Assembly (NCBI GenBank): GCA_963715045.1
Contig: CAVQRC010000004.1
Location: 682,001 to 746,000 of the forward strand
Direction: 5' to 3'
DNA from: CAVQRC01 sp963715045
GTDB lineage: Bacteria > Planctomycetota > Planctomycetia > Pirellulales > Lacipirellulaceae
Length of the DNA stretch: 64,000 bases
Under the pieces are notes generated by a model. It did not search any database. It worked only from the letters and a program-made list of their open reading frames with translations, and was not told the DNA's origin. Position numbers and translations under genes: made by a program. Shown in pieces: positions 59,354 to 64,000 of this stretch (position 1 is the stretch's first letter; every line of letters begins with the position of its first letter).

Positions 59354-60553
59354 ATGAGCAAGTCGACGTCACGCCGTTCATTCATGCAGGCGGTCGGTTT
59401 CGGAACTGCCGCCGTGGGGCTCCGCGGTTCGGCCCTGGCGGCTCAGCCGCAACGTCCGATTCAGGGCTTTGAGGAATCGACCCCCGACCCGGACGCCTCG
59501 CAAGGTTGGCAACCGATCTCCGATCGCAAGATCCGCGTGGGCATCGTTGGCTACGGCGTGTGTCGGTTCGGCGCTGCATTCAGCTTTCAAGACCATCCCA
59601 ACGTGGAAGTCGTCGCGGTCAGCGATCTTTTCCCGGATCGATGCGCCAACCTGGCGAAGGCCTGTCGTTGCGAGAAGACGTATCCCTCGCTGGAAGAGCT
59701 GGTCACGGACGACCGCATCGAAGCCGTCTTCTGCGCGACGGACGCGCCCAGCCACGCCCGCCACTCGATGGAAGTCTTGCGACACGGCAAACACGTTGCC
59801 TGTGCCGTGCCGGCCGTATTCGGATCCGTCGAAGATGCCGAGAAGTTGTTTGAGACGGTCCAGGCGTCGGACCGGAAGTACATGATGTTCGAGACGTCTT
59901 ACTTTCACGAAGACCTGCACGCGATGCGGGAGATTTATCAGGCGGGCGGGTTCGGCAAAGTCGTCTACTCCGAGGGCGAGTACTATCACTACTCCGTCGA
60001 GCAGATTGACTCCTATCAGGGCTGGCGAATCGGATTGCCGCCGCAATGGTATCCGACGCATTCGAACGCGTACTACACGGGCGTGACGGGGGGCTGCTTC
60101 AGCGAGGTTTCCTGCATGGGAATCCCGAGCATCAAGCCGCTGCTTCAGCCGCAGAACAATCGTTATCAGAATCCGTTCGGCACCGAGATCGCTTTGTTCC
60201 GCACGAGCGAGGGGGGCATGTCGCGAATGGGTGTGAGTTGGGACACGCCAGGTGACAGTGGCGAGAAGGGACGCATCCGCGGCGAGAAGGGTTCGTTCTA
60301 CGGCAGTTACGCCGGGTTGGAGAAGAAATTGCCGACGATCCGGCGGCCGCCACTTCCTCCCGGCGTCAACGCCGGTGGCCACGGCGGCTCCCACGGTCAA
60401 CTGATGAACGAATTCGTGATGTCGATCCTGGAAGATCGCCAGCCGTTAGTCGATATCGCCCAGGCGCTGAACATGACGGTTTCCGGAATCGTGGCTCACC
60501 AGTCGGCGCTCAAGAATGGCGAATTGATGAAGATCCCGACGTACCAGATCTGA
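59354..60553 (+). CDS. Tat-exported Gfo/Idh/MocA family oxidoreductase
   Basis: The 399-residue protein has a Tat signal (SRRSFMQAVGFGTAAVGL), a Rossmann domain (GIVGYGVCRFGAAF, VVAVSDLFPDRC, VFCATDAPSHARHSMEV) and a sheet domain with the substrate loop GVTGGCFSEVSCMGIPS. The usual EKP of the active-site loop is replaced by GKHVACAVPAVFGS, so catalysis as a dehydrogenase is doubtful; it may be a binding or isomerising variant. It is intact in one frame, unlike several neighbours. Family members act on sugars at the cell surface; the substrate is unknown. Confidence 0.88.
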   Translation: MSKSTSRRSFMQAVGFGTAAVGLRGSALAAQPQRPIQGFEESTPDPDASQGWQPISDRKIRVGIVGYGVCRFGAAFSFQDHPNVEVVAVSDLFPDRCANLAKACRCEKTYPSLEELVTDDRIEAVFCATDAPSHARHSMEVLRHGKHVACAVPAVFGSVEDAEKLFETVQASDRKYMMFETSYFHEDLHAMREIYQAGGFGKVVYSEGEYYHYSVEQIDSYQGWRIGLPPQWYPTHSNAYYTGVTGGCFSEVSCMGIPSIKPLLQPQNNRYQNPFGTEIALFRTSEGGMSRMGVSWDTPGDSGEKGRIRGEKGSFYGSYAGLEKKLPTIRRPPLPPGVNAGGHGGSHGQLMNEFVMSILEDRQPLVDIAQALNMTVSGIVAHQSALKNGELMKIPTYQI

Positions 60554-60660
60554 GCGAGCGGGCCGAGCGGCAGAAGATTCACCAATCCGTTCAACAGACT
60601 TCGCTGCGGCCTTCCCCCGGCCAGCCGATGCAGTCGTGGAAGCCGGTTGTCGAATCGGTT

Positions 60661-61554
60661 TCACGAGGCCTGGATGCGGGGCGGAGCGAGCGGCTCGGCT
60701 TCGCTGAGCGGCTGGTTGAGTTTCAACAACAGCAGACCGTCGCCCGAGTCGAGCAGGATCTCGGTTTCGCGGATCTCGGTGACGCGGGCGAACAGGCCGG
60801 CAAGCTCAAGCACCTCTCCCACGCGGATTTTCAGCGTGTCGTCGACGCCAGCGGACGTAAACCAGGCTTCGCCAACGCCGTTGACCGAGACGATGGCGGT
60901 CAAGAACGTGCTGTTCAGCGAGGCCCCGCCGCCCGTCGGCGAGAAGAAGTTGCGAACGGCGATCAAGCGGTAATCGCCCGCATCGTTCAACGCCAGCTCC
61001 TGGCTCCTGCCGGCCGGGAATTCACCCGTGTTCGCCGTGGAATCGACGATGACGGCCTCGATGCTGGCGTTGAAGGCCACGCGGTCGATGCGGTCGACCG
61101 GGCTGATCGACAGCGAGCGGATCCGATGGAGCGTGTTGGCCTGGTAGAACTCGGCGAGCAATTGCGTGAGTTGGTTGACGGTCGTTGTGGCGTGGAGCGA
61201 AAAGGGCAGGACCTGAAAACCGTTGCGTTGCTTGGGCGACGTAGAATCGATGCGGGGGCCAACGAGTTCGTACTGTTCGGCCAGGCCATTGAGCCACTTC
61301 TGATACACGGTACGAGCAACTTCCGGGTCGCCGGGTAACGATCGCTGCTCGAGGGAGTCGAGCTGGTTTGCCCGGACGTTGTAGGCCTTGACGGTCTGCT
61401 GTGCCTCACGGATCTGCCGGGCGTACTGCCGCGAGCGATTCCCCAATTCCTCCATCGGCGTTTCGTAATAACTCACCCACAACCGGTCGCCAAATGTCAG
61501 CACGAGCATGGCGACGAACAGGACGAGCAGATAGTTGCGACGGCGGTTGGGCAT
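60661..61554 (-). CDS. GspM/PilO-like inner-membrane secretion protein
   Basis: The 297-residue protein has one N-terminal membrane helix (YLLVLFVAMLVLTFGDRLW), a coiled-coil stretch (RSRQYARQIREAQQTVKAY) and a ferredoxin-like domain, ending in a small sheet domain (VGEVLELAGLFARVTEIRE then ILLDSGDGLLLLKL) that resembles pilus P-type modules. Position after GspK and GspL genes, in the canonical K-L-M order, identifies it better than sequence alone. It would pair with GspL at the inner membrane. Confidence 0.78.
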   Translation of the reverse strand: MPNRRRNYLLVLFVAMLVLTFGDRLWVSYYETPMEELGNRSRQYARQIREAQQTVKAYNVRANQLDSLEQRSLPGDPEVARTVYQKWLNGLAEQYELVGPRIDSTSPKQRNGFQVLPFSLHATTTVNQLTQLLAEFYQANTLHRIRSLSISPVDRIDRVAFNASIEAVIVDSTANTGEFPAGRSQELALNDAGDYRLIAVRNFFSPTGGGASLNSTFLTAIVSVNGVGEAWFTSAGVDDTLKIRVGEVLELAGLFARVTEIRETEILLDSGDGLLLLKLNQPLSEAEPLAPPRIQAS

Positions 61555-61617
61555 GAAGGAGGGGTCAGGAGTCGGGGGTCAGGGGTCAGTTGCTGTGAAG
61601 GTACTAGGCGTTTGTCA

Positions 61618-63078
61618 TTACGGCATCTGGTAGGTTTGGCGGCGAGTGGAGATGAGCGATTCGAATTGCCAGGGGAACTCGACTTCTTCCGAGACGGCTT
61701 CTTCGGCGAAGTTGCGGCTGAGGACTTCGCGCCCTGCGTCGCGGAGGTTGCGGTCGAGATCGGCGATGATGCTCGGATCGCGGACGCGGCCCCGCAGGCG
61801 GATCGTCGCCCCGCCCTGGCGGTCCGGACTGGCAGCGAAGTCGAGCACATAGGCATCGCCCGGCGGGGGAAACCGCGTCGACAGATCCCGCAGCTCGTCG
61901 AGCCACACGACGCTGCCCGCGACGAATGCATTGATGCCATCGACGGTCCCGGCGGTCCCGGCCAGTTGTTCCGCCTGGTCGGTGAGTTCTTGAAGACGCG
62001 CGCGGAGTTCTCCGACGCGTTCCCGCTCCTGGGCGACTTCGTCGTAAATCGAGAGTCCGCCCAGCAGCAGGCCGACGATTGCGGCCACGCCGAGCAGGAT
62101 GCGGGTCCGGTGGGGTGATCTGGCAGGGCGAGGGCGGCGGGGATGGCAAAGGTCGATATCGGGTCGACGATCGTCGGCGTGGTCGGTGAGAGCGGCGATC
62201 AGGGGGGCGAACAACGGTGGATCGTCGGCGTCGACTTCGATCTCGACACCGGCGAAGCCGTCGGTGGTGGTGTCGGCGTCGAGGTGAGACAACGCGAGCC
62301 CGCTGACTTCTCGAACCGCGTTGCCGAGTGGCCGGGTGTCGACTTCGCGGCAGATCAGCGAGACTTCGGTCGGCATTCCGCCGGTGGGGAGATGCTGCTC
62401 AGCGACCGCCATGGTGCGGGCGATTTCCGACTTGAGGAATGCGAAGTACTCTTCGGAGCTCGTGGTCGACTGACTGCGTACCGTTCGCCAGAACCAGATT
62501 TCTCCTCGCACCAGGACGACGAAGTCGAGCTCATCTCCAAACTGCCCGATGAGTACGGTCGAGTCGTCCGGTTTCAGTCGGCGAAAGAACGCGGCGAGGG
62601 CGAAGGGCCGGACGAGGAGTTGCTCGAGTTGGATCTTGGCCGGAGTGAGCTGCTGGTGGTAGCGGGCAACGGTTTCCGAGCGGGTAGCGACAACGGCTGT
62701 CCACCGCGCGACCTGGGTGTCATCGTCTCCGAGGAGCTTGTAGTCGGCGACGATGTCGTCTCCGAGTTCAGCGTTGTGGGCGATGGTGTGGGCCTCGACC
62801 AGAGCCGGGATCTCATCGTCCGTTGCCGGCGGGAGGGTGATCGAGAACGACTCGACTTCCTGGCGGCGTACCAGGACGATCGCTTTAGCGGCTTTGAGGG
62901 GAAGTTCGGCCAGCGTGGCGATTACCGCCGGAAGCGTCCCAGGTTCCAGGCCGGCGGCCTCGGCGGACTCCCAACTGGCCGAGTGGCAATGGATACGACG
63001 ACTTTGGCCGGATCCGCCAGTCAGCGTCGCGTAGCGAAGCTCCTGACGATCCCAATCGATGGCGAGTACCGAACGCAT
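61618..63078 (-). CDS. GspL/PilM-PilN-like inner-membrane secretion protein
   Basis: The 486-residue protein has an actin-like cytoplasmic domain (AIDWDRQELRYATLTGG, later SEIARTMAVAEQHL), one membrane helix near 355 (RILLGVAAIVGLLLGGLSIYD, shown within limits), a coiled coil (ERERVGELRARLQELTDQ) and a PilN/GspL-like periplasmic domain. This joined PilM-PilN form is typical of GspL, which recruits the secretion ATPase to the membrane. ATG 63078 precedes the domain directly; an upstream start at 63174 would add unrelated residues. Its stop (TAATGAC) abuts a repeat. Confidence 0.82.
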   Translation of the reverse strand: MRSVLAIDWDRQELRYATLTGGSGQSRRIHCHSASWESAEAAGLEPGTLPAVIATLAELPLKAAKAIVLVRRQEVESFSITLPPATDDEIPALVEAHTIAHNAELGDDIVADYKLLGDDDTQVARWTAVVATRSETVARYHQQLTPAKIQLEQLLVRPFALAAFFRRLKPDDSTVLIGQFGDELDFVVLVRGEIWFWRTVRSQSTTSSEEYFAFLKSEIARTMAVAEQHLPTGGMPTEVSLICREVDTRPLGNAVREVSGLALSHLDADTTTDGFAGVEIEVDADDPPLFAPLIAALTDHADDRRPDIDLCHPRRPRPARSPHRTRILLGVAAIVGLLLGGLSIYDEVAQERERVGELRARLQELTDQAEQLAGTAGTVDGINAFVAGSVVWLDELRDLSTRFPPPGDAYVLDFAASPDRQGGATIRLRGRVRDPSIIADLDRNLRDAGREVLSRNFAEEAVSEEVEFPWQFESLISTRRQTYQMP

Positions 63079-63199
63079 GGCGAATGTAGTCGGGTAATTC
63101 CGTGCCACGACCCGGAAAGGCCGTGGCAGTGGTGGTGGCAGGCGAACGGCCTCAGGAGACCATCCTACGTACAATCAGGCGGATGGGCGAATGGGCAGT

Positions 63200-63410
63200 G
63201 CAGAAACGGGCTTGTCTATGTCGCTGAAGCGGCACAACTCTGAATGACTAAGGACTAATGACTAGGGAATTCCCAATGACGAATTCCCAACAAGAACGGG
63301 CCGACGGGAAGGCCAACCCATCGGGACCGCGACGACGAGCAGCTTCATGTTGGGCATTGGTCATTACGAATTAATTAGTTAGTCATTAGTGCTTACTCAT
63401 TAGTCATTTC
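63200..63410 (+). repeat. TGACTAATGACTA hairpin repeat, full copy
   Basis: The left part (ACGGGCTTGTCTATGTCGC, then TGAATGACTAAGGAC and GGGAATTCCCAATGACG) and right part (TTGGGCATTGGTCATTACG, then TTAGTTAGTCATTAG and CTCATTAGTCATTTC) form inverted arms. The right arm provides the final codon and the TGA stop of the minus-strand gspK-like gene. Related copies are at 24008 and 5586. Confidence 0.8.
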
Positions 63411-64000
63411 ATCTCCCCCGTCCCGCGGGCCGCTCGCGTCGGACGTCTCTCACTCCTGACCCCCGACCCCTGACCCCTGACCCCTTCTTCCTGCTCTTCC
63501 ATCAGCAGGGTGCGGTCGAAGCCGGCGCCCAACCTGGACAGATCGTTGCGGAAGATCGTCCGCGGGAGCTCGTGACTGGCATCCACCACGATTTCCTGAC
63601 GAAGCGTCCGCCGCGTCGTCTCCTCGAAGGCGACAATCTGGCCGCGGAGGACATCGCCGCGGGCCGTGATGTACGGTTCCAGTTTTCGCATCCAGTCGAC
63701 GCTGATCAGGTCTTCGGCGAGCAGCCACGCAGGGTGATAGCGATTCGAATCGGCAGCCGAAATCGACTGCGAACGGACCGCCAGGATTCGCTCGACCAAC
63801 GTCGCATCGACAAACGGGATGCCGCGGAGCACTTCGACCGCCGCCGTATTGATGTTGATGCGGTGCGGAATTGACTCGGCCTTGGTGGTGGTTACCCCGT
63901 CCGCAAACGCGAGGAACATCTCGCGTTGTCCGAGAATCGGGGTCTGGAATGGACTTTCGAGCGTTCGCCCGGTTTCTTCATCTTCACCCACAAATACTTC
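63404..64000 (-). CDS. GspK-like pseudopilin-tip protein, C-terminal part (5' end outside window)
   Basis: The 199 visible residues are open to the right edge. They include the helix-hairpin-helix region of GspK (RININTAAVEVLRGIPFVD then TLVERILAVRS) and the following SAM-like end domain. GspK caps the type II secretion pseudopilus. The family-typical part ends near LSRLGAGFDRTLLMEE. After it a tail of about 30 residues is encoded by GGGGTCAGG-type repeats (EEGVRGQGSGVRSER) and then by the TGACTAATGACTA repeat, so the C-terminus looks like read-through into intergenic repeat sequence. GspL and GspM genes follow on the same strand. Confidence 0.85.
   Translation of the reverse strand, partial: EVFVGEDEETGRTLESPFQTPILGQREMFLAFADGVTTTKAESIPHRININTAAVEVLRGIPFVDATLVERILAVRSQSISAADSNRYHPAWLLAEDLISVDWMRKLEPYITARGDVLRGQIVAFEETTRRTLRQEIVVDASHELPRTIFRNDLSRLGAGFDRTLLMEEQEEGVRGQGSGVRSERRPTRAARGTGEMK

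Overview
The window looks like a chromosome segment of a GC-rich planctomycete, probably of the Pirellula/Rhodopirellula side of the phylum. The basis is family content: two DUF1559 pseudopilin-like proteins, PEP-CTERM and dockerin-like surface proteins, Tat-exported Gfo/Idh/MocA oxidoreductases, a large heparinase II/III-like enzyme, cytochrome-free propeller proteins, a CsrA-receiver fusion and many short intergenic repeats. No rRNA, tRNA, CRISPR array, integrase or transposase gene was recognised.

Layout. 1-6.6 kb: end of an unidentified gene, a HAD hydrolase, an ABC-2 exporter pair, a PEP-CTERM/dockerin protein, a sulfotransferase and a small membrane protein. 6.6-20.1 kb (minus strand): a compact PKS-NRPS cluster. 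It comprises FAAL-ACP-KS-AT-cMT, then KR-ACP, then C-A-T followed by two KAS III-like domains. It should activate a fatty acid, add one methylated and reduced malonyl unit, attach glycine (A-domain code read as DILQLGMIWK), and finish with an unusual KAS III pair, of which only the first keeps the Cys-His-Asn triad. 20.7-27.1 kb: a corrinoid methyl-transfer cluster (two UroD-like methyltransferases, a corrinoid protein, a MetH-activation-like protein and a homocysteine methyltransferase). It sits between two direct copies of a roughly 775-bp noncoding element that has terminal inverted repeats and an internal palindrome.

27-36.8 kb: secreted or envelope proteins (PQQ propeller, DUF1559, LRR lipoprotein, LamG/propeller, kelch/PEP-CTERM). 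36.8-49.6 kb: a minus-strand run of secreted catabolic proteins (two amidohydrolases, heparinase-like, Gfo/Idh/MocA, phosphoesterase with PA14, GH13, an IKA-repeat protein and a propeller-glycosidase-like protein). 49.8-54.5 kb: a BON-domain protein, a lipoprotein and a large secretin. 54.5-56 kb: repeats and an ECF sigma remnant. 56.1-59 kb: a hybrid histidine kinase facing a CsrA-receiver fusion. 59.3-64 kb: another oxidoreductase and the GspK-GspL-GspM inner-membrane genes of a type II secretion or pilus-like system.

A caution for every reader: at least 17 single-base frame breaks are visible in 13 otherwise well-conserved genes (most are one extra base). They look like unpolished sequence errors rather than mass pseudogenisation, so I give the joined gene extents and state where each break lies.
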